From Desulfobulbaceae bacterium (GTDB lineage: Bacteria > Desulfobacterota > Desulfobulbia > Desulfobulbales > SURF-16), in the NCBI GenBank assembly GCA_020444175.1, contig JAHLLM010000004.1:122588-186587 (forward strand): a stretch of 64,000 bases of DNA, given 5' to 3'. Of the stretch, positions 10,801 through 21,110 are shown piece by piece (positions within the stretch are counted from its first letter, which is position 1; each line of letters starts with the position of its first letter). The notes below the pieces were generated by a model that was not told the origin of the DNA, did not search any database, and was given only the letters and a program-made list of their open reading frames with translations. Both the position numbers and the translations under genes were made by a program.

Positions 10801-11378
10801 GTGAAAACGATCCATGTGAATTTGATAACAGAGCTCCTTTCGCCAATGCCGGAATCGATCAGACTGTTTACTCTGAAAGTACTGTCAGTCTTGACGGCTT
10901 CGGTTCATGGGATCCCAATAACAACATTGTTTCTTACAGCTGGAAACAGACAGCCGGGGCGGTGGTCGAACTCTCCGGCGTGCAGACTGCGAGTCCCACG
11001 TTCATTGCTCCTCTGGTTGGGAAAACAAATGAGATACTGCATTTTGAACTGACTGTACGCGATGCCCACGGACTTGAGGCAAAAGATTCGTGTGCAGTCA
11101 TCGTCATGCCGGCCCCACAGGCATTACAAGTCCATATTGAAAAAACAACCAAATTAAGAATAAAGACAGAACAATTAATTCAGAAAACAGAAAAATTAAC
11201 CAAAGAATTGGAAAAACTTGAAGAATACCATTCCAATCATCGATTCATGTGGAGAATCAAAAGGTACGGGAACAAGTACAGAAAGATCAGTCGACAGTAT
11301 CGACGGACTCAAAAAGAGTATCAGGATACTGTTCAGGACTATGAGGAACAATTGGACAAGGTTAACTCATACAAGTAG
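7803..11378 (+). CDS. Secreted NHL-repeat / PKD-domain surface protein
   Basis: Signal peptide; N-terminal NHL/beta-propeller-like repeats (VFVTDLEV, AYVADSYQNVVQAFDSDG); repeated PKD modules (ANAGIDQTVYSESTVSLDGFGSWDPNN...); DxDxDG Ca-binding stretch; C-terminal coiled coil. Confidence 0.85.
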   Translation: MKDRLAHFTLSPILVFLFICFSPHLLFADQINLSFDLCATPASFSIDSPSAIAFDDEENLYVVNTSANKVLVYNTDGILLDTLSGLSKPVSLAVDLDGSIFVGNANGDARNVEVYDTNLDFMFKLGTGDGEFTQPTAIAVSDSSGKIYVVDHKEDIVKVFLPDGSYDFAFGESGSEQGQFNSPTSIAIQNNRVFVTDLEVIIEPDSPPHEGARVQVFTLDGDFVSSYGSYGQGSGKMIKPLGIAVDSNNIAYVADSYQNVVQAFDSDGTFLATAFHLEQPMRTPVDVAMGPVSERLYVAALNSSRVDIFCPVVTIHESVTFDVSTSVVGAGGSLAVDSITVGADESRVFAVEDQQNITFSIAAVQENGYHIDKLLVDGVDVLAAADTTIVESNSQDYPVTAQYTLSAVSAAHSVEAFFVLNSYTVAVTATSSPENCGQITPAGPVMVTHGNDQEFVLSYNADDCLYTDLLIDGVSVGTPASYTFSAVSDDHTLEAVFGALSYQIEVSSSNTAHGMSYPSGTIVADQGTDHTVYCYPFGVYQLDGILIDNTTLVTENSYTFVNVTADHTARCEFSPITHTLAATVSAGSQGCTITPAGTTTVSEGADQTYIVSVDEGYIVGDLIIDGVSVGSYQSYTFYYIIADHNLEVSCSADFTNTVPVAEAGPDQNSGCQAAVTVVGENSYDNDEGDTLTFFWEQTSGTSVTLSDPTVANPTFTAPSCNPGDDTESLRFQLTVTDSYGAAASDACLVNVGWQNVPPEADAGFDQNVEENDLVILDGTGSEDSDGVIVSYLWQQTKGKTVSLSSDAVADPDFVAPDLDSGSETEQLIFKLTVTDDYGALAEDECVINVSFINEPPVAKANCPAEAVKAGDIVSLGGTESTDADGDIASYQWRQATTDGTVPVVFSSTKTADTSFVAPEAGFEDAILSFELTVTDFDGGKATETCTVTLKGEDDTDSDNDGLPDSLEDDSCTDAHNADTDGDGITDGSEDANHNGMVDDGENDPCEFDNRAPFANAGIDQTVYSESTVSLDGFGSWDPNNNIVSYSWKQTAGAVVELSGVQTASPTFIAPLVGKTNEILHFELTVRDAHGLEAKDSCAVIVMPAPQALQVHIEKTTKLRIKTEQLIQKTEKLTKELEKLEEYHSNHRFMWRIKRYGNKYRKISRQYRRTQKEYQDTVQDYEEQLDKVNSYK

Positions 11379-11499
11379 TCAAAGTGAAGTATGATGGGCA
11401 TCAATTTGACAAGACTTATTTGATATGACACTCACTTGAAAGAGAAATGACCGGAGTTCTCTCGGGTGGAGAGATTGCGGGAAGGAATAGAGTAAAAAA

Positions 11500-12192
11500 A
11501 TGACTAATAAAAACAAATGGTTAGGGGTGAATATTCTACAACTGAAAAATGTGTCCCTGGTGTGCGCAATGTTTCTGATTTTTCTGGTTTATATCACAGC
11601 CGGAGAAGGAGACAAGAGAGCATTCGCAGATGCAATGGATTCATCTCAATCTCTTTCCGTTCAACAGAAAAAATCAGTCGAACTGTTTCATGAAGTTTTC
11701 CAGATTACCCTGGAAAATGATAAACAGGCGAATCTCGACAGGATTGCGGAACTCTATTGGCAGATCATTACCACCTGCCCGGATGCTCCCCTGGCCCAGG
11801 AAAGTCATTGGCGGCTCATAGAATCTTACTTTACCGACTATCAGCCTCCGCGTTCAGAGGAGGCTTTGCTTTTGTTTAAGCAGTTCCAAAGCAAGTACCC
11901 CGATTCGCCGCTAATGAAAGTGGTGAGGCATACAATGGCGAGGGGGCTTTACATGAATAAGCTTTGGAGCGATCTGCTTGAGCTGGAAGCAGACGGGTTT
12001 GCAGAATTTTTGGCAACCGGCGAAATGACATCGCCTTTGCCTCTTTTTTACTATTCAGAGGCCAATTTTCACTTGAACGAAATAGACGAAGCAAAAAAAG
12101 GGTATTTGATATTGGTGGAACGTTTTCCCGGTACCCATGTCGCGCAACTGGGAGCCGAAAAATTGGTACAGATCAGTAAAGGCATGAAATGA
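11500..12192 (+). CDS. TPR-like periplasmic/outer-membrane-associated protein
   Basis: N-terminal TM/signal segment; helical repeat pattern (LAQESHWRLIESYF, YYSEANFHLNEIDEAKKGYLILVERFPGT). Confidence 0.65.
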   Translation: MTNKNKWLGVNILQLKNVSLVCAMFLIFLVYITAGEGDKRAFADAMDSSQSLSVQQKKSVELFHEVFQITLENDKQANLDRIAELYWQIITTCPDAPLAQESHWRLIESYFTDYQPPRSEEALLLFKQFQSKYPDSPLMKVVRHTMARGLYMNKLWSDLLELEADGFAEFLATGEMTSPLPLFYYSEANFHLNEIDEAKKGYLILVERFPGTHVAQLGAEKLVQISKGMK

Positions 12193-12274
12193 TATTGGTA
12201 AGAGGCATGTGTGAAAAAAACAATCATCATTTTCTTTACTGTATTCTCATTTTGAAATAAAGGGCTCCGTAACT

Positions 12275-15200
12275 ATGCTGAAAAAAACTTTCCTGATTAC
12301 ATTGGCCCTGTCTCTTCTTAATGCGACTGCCTTTGCCGACGATGCCGGTCTGCATTATCCGCACTACGAAATTAATAATATCGGTTGTCTTTCCTGTCAT
12401 TATCAGGTCACGGATTCCCTGCCGGACTGGTTGACTCACGAGCCCCAGGATATTGATGACACTCCTTACAACAATCTGTGCCGGAGCTGCCATAACGATG
12501 TTATCGCACCCAATGTTAATCCTCATTCAAGCCTGACAACATCCAGTCAATACCATCAGGATGAAGGAGGGTGGGCCATTGAATGCCGGGAGTGTCACTG
12601 GCCTCACCATCAGTTTCAGGTAGTGGCCTATGGTTCAGACAGTTATCTCTATTCCGGCGTCTCAACGGATGTCACGACTACGACCTTGACCGAAACCGGC
12701 GCCGGGTGGAGTGATGATCAGTATAATAACAAAATTCTTGTTCCTAACGTAAACCAGCCCTCCTATAACTATCTGATTACCGACACCACCAGCGATACTC
12801 TGACGGTGGAGATCTCCGGCTCCCATCCCGAACCGATTGATTTAATCAAAACATCGGTGGGCGACACCTTTGCCATTATTTACGGTAATTTGATTCGTTC
12901 TACTATCCCGACCCCTTACAGTGGTTATAAAGAGGTCCGCTTTTTTAACAACAACGGCACCAACTCCTTTGCAGACGGCGATTCAACCCGAGACGGCGTC
13001 TGCGAGGTCTGCCATACCGAGGCTAACCATTTCCGCAACACCGGTGAAATCAATGCCGGTGCCGGCGGTTATGACCATACTGCTGTAGCCGGCACAAACT
13101 GTATCACCTGTCATCCCCATACTTCAGGCTTTGCCCACGGAAACGGCACAGGCAGCGGCGACTGCTGGGAGTGTCATGGCCATGATGAAGGTTACGGCGG
13201 CGCTACCGGTGGTAAGGGCAGTTTTAAGGCCCATTCCACCCATACGGAAAGTGACAGTGACGACCTCAAAGGCCCTAATATCAACTGCGATGAATGCCAC
13301 GACACAAGCAACTTCCCCTACTTCAAATCAGGCACCGACAGTAATGCAGACGGACGTATTACCCTGGATGAGACCGATGTCTGCAATACCTGCCACAGCC
13401 CGAACGGCACCTATGACGGTATAAACGACGCCACAGTGGGAGCAAAGAACAACTGGCACAGCGCAGTCTATGAGGCTGACAGCCTTACCCTGCAGGCCGG
13501 CAAGGAGAAGTGGTGTGCCACATGCCACGATGAGAATCCATCCGTTATTCAGGGAGTTGCCGCCCCTAATATTATTGGCGACGAGGATGGCAGCTATACT
13601 TATGGGACAGGCTGGGGATTTTACAAAACCGGACATGGCCTGGATTCGGGAGAATATTTTCCATCCAGCGGCAATTTGGTTTTAGGTGCCGGCAAAAAAT
13701 GCGGCGACTGCCATGATTACTCACTGGCCCATATCGATGGTGAACCACGCACCTATGATGATGGTGATGCAAAAGGTCTTGATCCTTCCTTCTACAGGCA
13801 GGGGTACCGTTTGCAAATGGTCGGCGGCGAGGAACCGCTGATGATTCCCAAAACAACCAATTCTGGGAACACGGCTGATCATTACCGACTCTGTTTCCAG
13901 GCTGGCTGTCACATTGATTCAGGCCCGTTTACCGATTCAGGCAACATGGATACCAATATGGTGACTGAAGAAATCAACCGCCATGCCTACCATTTGAACT
14001 TCAACAACGATGGCATGTTTGCCAGTGATTGGTCCGGCACGAGGAACAGCCGCATGACCTGTGTCGCTTGTCATAACGTGCACGGTTCGACCCAACTGGC
14101 TATGGTGCGGGACGGCAAGCTTATCGACAAGGAGCCCGGTCAGCAGATTTGGTACAAAAACGACGCCATCACCTACATAAAAAGTATTAGTTCAAATCCG
14201 CCTATACCGGAAGATCTTCCGCTCTCTGCAAGTGACGGCAAGGCATGGATCTCGGCAAGTTCAGGGAACCTCTGCGCTCACTGTCATCCTACCAATGGCT
14301 TTACAGGTTCGAATGACCGCGATCCTTTTCAGGATGTCAACCAGTCTCCGGTTCTGGAGTGGGCAGGCACCAGTGGTCTGACCGACGACGGTGTCGCACC
14401 GGACAGTGGTGCAAGTAACACAATTTTTACCTTCCGGGTTGCATTCAGTGACATCAACAATGACAGCCCGAGCTCCATCGAGGTCTGGGTCGACCTGGAT
14501 GACGATAGCACCTACGACGCCGGTGAAAAACTTACCATGAATGAAGCAGACTTCATGGACACCAACCTGATTGACGGCAAGATATTTACCAAAGAACTCG
14601 CTATCGCCAAGGCCGGCGACGGAGTTCTTAACTACCGTTTTTATGCAAATGACGGAGTTCTTGATGCTTCCGGCGCTCCTACTGGTGAAAAATCACTGAC
14701 AGTCCTTAACAACCCACCGACATTACTCTGGACAGGTGAGGATAATTATGTAGATGACGGCGTTAATCCCGATGTCGGAGGCGATGATAATGACTTTGAA
14801 TTTCGGGTCCTTTATATTGATGCCGACAATGATGCTCCTGTTTCAATCCGGGTCCTGATAGACCACAATGATGACGGGGATTATCTTGATTCCGGGGAAG
14901 TACAGTCCCTGACTAAGGTGGGCTCCACCAGTGACTATGTAAACGGCGAGATATACACCACGACACTGTCCCTTGACCATGATTTGTCAATCGGCGATAC
15001 AATTCATAACTACAAGTTTCAGGCAAACGACGGCACGGACGATGCGGTCGGCGCTTCCACATCAGACAGCACGGTAACCGTTCTGGTCGAGGCCAACAAT
15101 CCGCCGAACCTTGAGTGGATGAGCGGCGCCTGCATAGCCGAGGGTGTGAAACCGGCCTACGGTGCGAAAGATACTGACTTTGAATTCATGGTCACCTATA

Positions 15201-18200
15201 CCGACGTTGACCCGGGTGACGGATGTCCTGCCAGCGATAGCAGCAATATTCAGGTCTGGATAGACGAAGATAATGACGGCTATGAATCAGATGAAAAACA
15301 TAACCTGATTGAAGATGATGCAGGCGACACAGACTGCACTGACGGTAAGGTGTATAAGCTGACAAGACAGCTCTCCACGGTTGGAACCTTTAACTATCGC
15401 TTTTATGGTTTTGACGGCACCGAAACAGCCTTCGGTGAAGCAAGCAGCAACAGTGAAGTCGCGGTTATAGATGCACGTGCCGTCCGAGTCGGATACGGAG
15501 ACACCGGACCACGTTGGTATAATAATATTCAGGACGCCATTGACGCAGTAAACGGTGAACAGACCGTCCTGGTTTACGAAGGAACCTACAATGAAACTAT
15601 AGAACTTAACTCCAGTGCAAACAGTGACACCACCATCCGTTCGGTTTGTGGTCCGGATTTGACCGTCATCAACGGCACCGGCGACGGCACAACGGTCACC
15701 TTCAATCGCAATGGCCGCAGGAACGTGCTTGACGGCTTCCAGGTAACAGGCGGTGAAACCGGTATCTCCGTATTGGGTACGGAAGCGACCATTAACAACT
15801 GTCAGGTTCATGATAACAGCCGTATCGACAGTAGCATCGCCGCCGGCATCTATGTCGGCCAGAACGGTACTTTGCCGACCCTGACCCTGACCAATTCAGA
15901 GATTTACAATAACACCTCGGACAGAGGGGCTGGTGTCCGTATCTGGAGAGGAACCGGGCACAGTATCGACAACACGATCATCCGGAACAATACCACCACA
16001 GGAGACTCCATGGCCGATGGCGGTGGCGGAGTGCATATATTCCAGGTTAACCAAGCCACCATCAGTAATTCGATTATCAGTGACAATGAGAGCATAAATT
16101 ATAGCGGCGGCGGATTATACGTTTCCCAGGTCCCGGACGACTACTCCTTGGACGAGGGGCTTACCATAGAAGACAGCATTATCCGCAACAACACGACGAA
16201 TAAAAATGGCGGCGGTGTTTACAGCGACCTGTCGAAAATCTATTTCGTACGCACAACTATCACCGGCAATACTGCCGAAGATGACGGGCCCTTTCCCTAC
16301 GTGGGCGGGGGAGCATATTCCCAGCCCAGTTATGTAAACTATGCGTCTTTTGTAAACTGTATCGTGGCTGACAACCAGTCCAAGCAGGGGGGTATGGCTT
16401 ACCTCAACGGCGGCGATTTGGACATCATCAATTCGACAATCGCCAACAACCAGGCGACCCTTGTAACCGGCGGTGCAATTTACAGTAATCCAAATACAGA
16501 CCCCTCCGTAATAAATATCCATAACAGCATCCTGTGGGGCAACCAGGCGATCACCCACGGCCACATCGGGAGCTTCAGCAACGGTCCTGTGACCATCACC
16601 GATTCCGTTATCCAGAGTGGTGACGATGGAGACTTTGTCAATGCGCCGTATTTCATTGGTAGTGAGATTCCGACTGTCAGCGGTTTTGCCTCGGAAGACG
16701 ACCCGTGGTTCGTGGGCGACGGCAACTACCATATCGGGGCTTTCTCTCCGGCTGTTGACACTGCAGACGCCACCTATGCCCCAACCGATGATTTTGATGG
16801 CAATGCCAGACCGGCCGGGGCTGGTGATGACATAGGAGCGGATGAGTATGTCGATCCGGAAGAAGGGCTTCTTTTTACATATGCATATCAGGCAAATGCC
16901 GAGCCTTACAGCAATACGGCTATAGCAGTGAGTATGCCTTATAGGGGCGATGACAACAGCAACAACACCTACACGATTGAATACAAACTGAGTTCGAGCT
17001 CCACCTGGCTTTATTGGGGAGCAAACCCGAAGGGGCATACAGCAAGTCCGTATGTTGAAACAATTACCGGGCTTGTCGATGGCGAGACCTGGGACGTACG
17101 CCTGACCTACAACGATACCGACGGTGTCTATGGTTCTCCTGTGCAGTTTTTCACTGTAGAACTTCCGACAGAGGTATCATTCACCTCATCGCATACTTCA
17201 GTGACTGAAGACGGCCCTATTACAATTACTGCGGCGCTCAACCATATCAGTGACCAGGATGTGACGGTGCCGTTTAGCGTGAACGCTTCCAGTACAGCCA
17301 CAGGCGGCGGCATTGACTACAGCATTACCTCAAGCCCGATAACGATCACGGCCGGGAATACCACAGCCGATATCACGGTAACCATTATTGATGACAGCCT
17401 TCTTGAAGCCAGTGAAAACGTGATTGTCGATATGGGTACGCCGACAAATGCAAGCCAGGGGACGACGACCACGCATACAGTGACTATCCTGGACGGAGTT
17501 GCCTACTGGAGTCTTGACGAGACAAGCGGCACCACTGCTGCTGACAGCATCGGCTCCAATGACGGCACGGTAATAAATGCCACCTGGACATCATCCGGTA
17601 TGTTCGACAATGCATTAAGTTTTGACGGGGATGATTATATGGAGGTCCCGGACAGCGAGAGCCTTGACATAACCGAAGAACTAACCATAGAGCTTTGGTT
17701 TCAGCCTTCGGTTACCTATGATGCAACGCTGGCGAATTACGTCGTTCTTGTTGACAGACAGTGGAGTGCCGTCACCGATTCATATTTTCTTGGAATTAAC
17801 GGTGATGGAAAACTTCATCTGGGTTCATACGGTGGCAATATCCAGTCTACTCAGTCAAGCTGGGATGCCGGGACCGGGTATCATGTCGTGGGGACATACA
17901 GGAACGTCGGTGGCGCCTACAGTGGCGAACTTTACATAAACGGAGTTGCCGAGACCTTGTCGGCAAGCAGTCTTGATGCCATGGCCGGCGGCAGTCAAAA
18001 GATAGGAATCGGAGGTTCAGACCGTTTTATTAAATTCAACGGCACTATAGATGAAGTGGTAATCTACAATCGGACTTTGACATCCTCGGAGGTTCAAGAC
18101 CGTTATTCTGGCGGCACCGGAGGCCTGACCAGCCTGACTGCCAACGATAACTCATCAGGCGGCACCGGCATTCAGGCTGGTGATCAGGTAGTTATTCAAT

Positions 18201-20800
18201 TTAATACTGCGACCAATGCTCCGGCCATCGATGCCGACAATATCGATACGGTATTAGCTCTCAATAACGGCCATTCCTGGCTTGATGGTAGCGGTTCCAT
18301 AGACAATGCAGTTTGGAGCTCAACAACAGACACCGATGATACGCTGACTATTACCTTGAGTGATACAACCAGTGAGCCCACAATCGTTGAGGGAGACACC
18401 GTTACACTGGATGGAACCACTATAGAAAACAGTGGCGGCTTTGCAATAATTGACTCTTCCACTATCGGTGGAAGCTTTGGGGAAGATGTATCTCCTACAG
18501 TTACCTTCACCAGCTCCTCCCAGTCAACAGCGGATGAAAGCGGCACGGCCACGATAACCGTAGAGCTGTCAGCCTCAAGCGGCTCCGATGTGACAATTCC
18601 CTTTACTGTCAACGGAGCAAGCACTGCCACAGGAGGCGGGACGGATTACTCCATTACCGCCAGTCCTGTCACCATCACCGCCGGTAACACGTCGGTTGAC
18701 ATCACCGTCACAATAGCAACCGACAGCGATGTCGAAGGCGACGAGACGGTTGTTGTCGATATGGGCAGTCCGACCAACGCAACCCAGGGAGCAACGACTA
18801 CCCACATGCTGACCATCACTGATGACGACGCTGCCCCGCTGCCAACGGTCAGCTTTACCGCTTCGTCCCAATCAACAGCGGATGAAAGCGGTACTGCCAC
18901 GATCACCGTCGAGCTCTCTGCAGTCAGCGGCTCGGATGTGACGATACCTTTTACCATAAACGGCTCAAGCACTGCTGATGGCGGTGCTACGGATTACTCC
19001 ATTACTGCGAGTCCGGTCACCATAACCGCCGGCAATACTTCGGTTGACATCACTGTAACGGTGACAACTGACAGCGACGTTGAGGGTGATGAGACGGTCA
19101 TCATTGACATGGGCAGCCCGACCAATGCCAGCCAGGGTGCAACAACAACCCATACCCTCACCATCACTGATGATGACAGTGCAAGCGGCGCCACCTATAC
19201 TGTCTGTCCTGCAGGTCATGCGGATGCTCCGTGCGATTATGAAACAATAAATGCCGGCATCGACGACGCAGGTGTTGTTGACGGCGACACCCTGCTTGTT
19301 TCCGCCGATACCTATAGCGAAAACATTAATTTTGACGGCAAGGATATCACCATTCAGTCAGCCGGCGGCGCGGCAAGCACGATCATCGAAGGTGACGGCA
19401 GCAATGCACCGGTTGTTGCTTTTGGCAGTGCGGAAACCGCAAGTGCCGTGCTGGACGGTTTTACCATCAATAACCAGAATGACAGCGGTGCAAACCACGG
19501 TAACGGCGGCATTAAAATTACCGCTTCCGCGACACCGACCATCAAGAATTCCATTCTCAAGGGCAATGATCTGAGCGCATGGTCAGCTGATGGTGCCGGT
19601 ATCTATATATCCGGCGGCGGCGTCACTGTCGAGAGCTGTACCATAGGCGTTTCCGGAACTCCCAACATTGCCAGATACGGAGCCGGCATCTATGCCATCA
19701 ATTCAATCTTGGATGTAACAATCACTGGCAGTACCATTACCTACAATCAAGGAGTCAATGCCGGTGGTGGTATCTATATGTCGAACATGACTGGTACCAA
19801 CAGCATTACCAATACCTCTCTGAGTAATAATGACGTAAGCAATGATGCCGGTGGTGGTATCTACATGATGAACATGGCGACAGCCAATACCACTATTAGC
19901 GGTTGTACAATAGATGACAATACCGCCAGCAAAGGTGCGGGTATTCTCAGTTCGGGATCACCTTTCACCATGAGCAACACCTCTGTGAATAACAACATTG
20001 CAAGCAATGAAGGTGGCGGCATACGGCTCGATGGTGACGGAGCGGATGCAGTCATTACCGGTGGATCGGTGAATGGCAACAGCGCCTCCCATGGCGCCGG
20101 TTTCTACCTTCTGAATGGTTCCGACTTAACATATACGAACGGCTCCATCAGCGGCAATATTGGAGTTGGGGCCAGTCTTGGCGGCGGTATTTATGATGGC
20201 CATGCCGGTACGGAACTCATCCTCACCAAGATGTATATACAGGGCAATAAAAGCGTGCAGCATGGTGGCGGCATCAAGCTGGCTGCTGATTCAACCGCAA
20301 CTATTACCAACAGCATTATCACCGGAAATGCGGCCGGTTCAGGTACCTGGGAAGACGGAGGCGGTATTTGTTCTAACGGAACACTGAATGTGTACTCAAG
20401 CACCATAGCTGGCAACTATGCCGGTCAGGGTGGCGGTATTCACATGGCTGCCGGAACTGCTGTCGTTACTAACAGCATCATCTGGGATAACACAGCCGGG
20501 GACGGAACAAGCCATCAGATCTACGGTTCCCCGGCAGTTACTTACTCTGATGTGGAAGGTTCTTATTCGGGTACAGGAAATGTTAACGATGATCCGTTTT
20601 TTACAACTCCTGCTCAGGCCGGTGCCGGAACGCCGACCCAGTCAGGCTTATTCACTCTTGAGGCTGGTTCCGGGGTTATAGATGTGGGAGGCGGTGTGGA
20701 TGATATTGAACCTGATCCGCCGACCGATGATATTGAAGGCAACAGTCGGCCACAGGAGTCAGGGTATGATATGGGTGCTGCTGAATATGCTGCGCCGTAA
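12275..20800 (+). CDS. Giant (2841 aa) exported multihaem cytochrome fused to Ig-like, beta-helix, Calx-beta and LamG-like modules
   Basis: Signal peptide; 12 CxxCH motifs plus CFQAGCH (CX4CH) in the N-terminal region; LamG-like VAYWSLDETSGTTAADSIGSNDGT; Calx-beta repeats (FTSSSQSTADESGTATITVELSA); right-handed beta-helix repeats (GGGIYMSNMTGTNSITNTSLSNNDVSNDAGGGIYM); C-terminal YDMGAAEY. Confidence 0.9.
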   Translation: MLKKTFLITLALSLLNATAFADDAGLHYPHYEINNIGCLSCHYQVTDSLPDWLTHEPQDIDDTPYNNLCRSCHNDVIAPNVNPHSSLTTSSQYHQDEGGWAIECRECHWPHHQFQVVAYGSDSYLYSGVSTDVTTTTLTETGAGWSDDQYNNKILVPNVNQPSYNYLITDTTSDTLTVEISGSHPEPIDLIKTSVGDTFAIIYGNLIRSTIPTPYSGYKEVRFFNNNGTNSFADGDSTRDGVCEVCHTEANHFRNTGEINAGAGGYDHTAVAGTNCITCHPHTSGFAHGNGTGSGDCWECHGHDEGYGGATGGKGSFKAHSTHTESDSDDLKGPNINCDECHDTSNFPYFKSGTDSNADGRITLDETDVCNTCHSPNGTYDGINDATVGAKNNWHSAVYEADSLTLQAGKEKWCATCHDENPSVIQGVAAPNIIGDEDGSYTYGTGWGFYKTGHGLDSGEYFPSSGNLVLGAGKKCGDCHDYSLAHIDGEPRTYDDGDAKGLDPSFYRQGYRLQMVGGEEPLMIPKTTNSGNTADHYRLCFQAGCHIDSGPFTDSGNMDTNMVTEEINRHAYHLNFNNDGMFASDWSGTRNSRMTCVACHNVHGSTQLAMVRDGKLIDKEPGQQIWYKNDAITYIKSISSNPPIPEDLPLSASDGKAWISASSGNLCAHCHPTNGFTGSNDRDPFQDVNQSPVLEWAGTSGLTDDGVAPDSGASNTIFTFRVAFSDINNDSPSSIEVWVDLDDDSTYDAGEKLTMNEADFMDTNLIDGKIFTKELAIAKAGDGVLNYRFYANDGVLDASGAPTGEKSLTVLNNPPTLLWTGEDNYVDDGVNPDVGGDDNDFEFRVLYIDADNDAPVSIRVLIDHNDDGDYLDSGEVQSLTKVGSTSDYVNGEIYTTTLSLDHDLSIGDTIHNYKFQANDGTDDAVGASTSDSTVTVLVEANNPPNLEWMSGACIAEGVKPAYGAKDTDFEFMVTYTDVDPGDGCPASDSSNIQVWIDEDNDGYESDEKHNLIEDDAGDTDCTDGKVYKLTRQLSTVGTFNYRFYGFDGTETAFGEASSNSEVAVIDARAVRVGYGDTGPRWYNNIQDAIDAVNGEQTVLVYEGTYNETIELNSSANSDTTIRSVCGPDLTVINGTGDGTTVTFNRNGRRNVLDGFQVTGGETGISVLGTEATINNCQVHDNSRIDSSIAAGIYVGQNGTLPTLTLTNSEIYNNTSDRGAGVRIWRGTGHSIDNTIIRNNTTTGDSMADGGGGVHIFQVNQATISNSIISDNESINYSGGGLYVSQVPDDYSLDEGLTIEDSIIRNNTTNKNGGGVYSDLSKIYFVRTTITGNTAEDDGPFPYVGGGAYSQPSYVNYASFVNCIVADNQSKQGGMAYLNGGDLDIINSTIANNQATLVTGGAIYSNPNTDPSVINIHNSILWGNQAITHGHIGSFSNGPVTITDSVIQSGDDGDFVNAPYFIGSEIPTVSGFASEDDPWFVGDGNYHIGAFSPAVDTADATYAPTDDFDGNARPAGAGDDIGADEYVDPEEGLLFTYAYQANAEPYSNTAIAVSMPYRGDDNSNNTYTIEYKLSSSSTWLYWGANPKGHTASPYVETITGLVDGETWDVRLTYNDTDGVYGSPVQFFTVELPTEVSFTSSHTSVTEDGPITITAALNHISDQDVTVPFSVNASSTATGGGIDYSITSSPITITAGNTTADITVTIIDDSLLEASENVIVDMGTPTNASQGTTTTHTVTILDGVAYWSLDETSGTTAADSIGSNDGTVINATWTSSGMFDNALSFDGDDYMEVPDSESLDITEELTIELWFQPSVTYDATLANYVVLVDRQWSAVTDSYFLGINGDGKLHLGSYGGNIQSTQSSWDAGTGYHVVGTYRNVGGAYSGELYINGVAETLSASSLDAMAGGSQKIGIGGSDRFIKFNGTIDEVVIYNRTLTSSEVQDRYSGGTGGLTSLTANDNSSGGTGIQAGDQVVIQFNTATNAPAIDADNIDTVLALNNGHSWLDGSGSIDNAVWSSTTDTDDTLTITLSDTTSEPTIVEGDTVTLDGTTIENSGGFAIIDSSTIGGSFGEDVSPTVTFTSSSQSTADESGTATITVELSASSGSDVTIPFTVNGASTATGGGTDYSITASPVTITAGNTSVDITVTIATDSDVEGDETVVVDMGSPTNATQGATTTHMLTITDDDAAPLPTVSFTASSQSTADESGTATITVELSAVSGSDVTIPFTINGSSTADGGATDYSITASPVTITAGNTSVDITVTVTTDSDVEGDETVIIDMGSPTNASQGATTTHTLTITDDDSASGATYTVCPAGHADAPCDYETINAGIDDAGVVDGDTLLVSADTYSENINFDGKDITIQSAGGAASTIIEGDGSNAPVVAFGSAETASAVLDGFTINNQNDSGANHGNGGIKITASATPTIKNSILKGNDLSAWSADGAGIYISGGGVTVESCTIGVSGTPNIARYGAGIYAINSILDVTITGSTITYNQGVNAGGGIYMSNMTGTNSITNTSLSNNDVSNDAGGGIYMMNMATANTTISGCTIDDNTASKGAGILSSGSPFTMSNTSVNNNIASNEGGGIRLDGDGADAVITGGSVNGNSASHGAGFYLLNGSDLTYTNGSISGNIGVGASLGGGIYDGHAGTELILTKMYIQGNKSVQHGGGIKLAADSTATITNSIITGNAAGSGTWEDGGGICSNGTLNVYSSTIAGNYAGQGGGIHMAAGTAVVTNSIIWDNTAGDGTSHQIYGSPAVTYSDVEGSYSGTGNVNDDPFFTTPAQAGAGTPTQSGLFTLEAGSGVIDVGGGVDDIEPDPPTDDIEGNSRPQESGYDMGAAEYAAP
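12707..13185 (+). repeat. 479-bp block identical to 21543-22021 (copy 1)
   Basis: Base-by-base reading shows no mismatch at constant offset 8836, flanked by diverged paralogous sequence. Confidence 0.93.
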
Positions 20801-20817
20801 AAAGGCTTGTAAACAGA

Positions 20818-20864
20818 AAAAAGGGCCTGTTGGGCTTTCAATGACTTTAACAGGCTCTTTTCTT
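20818..20864 (+). terminator. Rho-independent-type terminator after the first giant gene
   Basis: Inverted repeat aagggcctgtt ... aacaggctctttt followed by a T-rich stretch. Confidence 0.65.
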
Positions 20865-20907
20865 AAGGAGATGATAAACGAGCTATTCATACTAAGGATG
20901 AGATCTG

Positions 20908-20956
20908 CCTAAGTATACTTTAGGTATCTTTTAGGTATTGTTAGGTAAATTTACCT
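20908..20956. promoter_or_regulatory. Phased TTAGGTA direct-repeat array with an inverted half-site
   Basis: TTAGGTA at 20920, 20931 and 20941 (10-11 bp spacing), then ttacct forming aggtaaatttacct; CCTAA at about 20908. Confidence 0.45.
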
Positions 20957-21110
20957 GAAGTTTTTGCGATAAAACTTCACAAAGGGCCTAATATTTAATT
21001 CCAAGGTTAAATAAATATATAGTAATTACAATTTGTTGTTAGGGTGGGCGTTCTTTTGGAGGGGAAGAATAATCAACCCTTTTTTTGCTTATTAAAAAGA
21101 GGCATTCATT

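Noticed and set aside
16115-17038. 307-aa antisense ORF and other minus-strand ORFs in the giant repeat genes
   Set aside because: Low-complexity shadow of repetitive GC-rich coding sequence; no recognisable domain.
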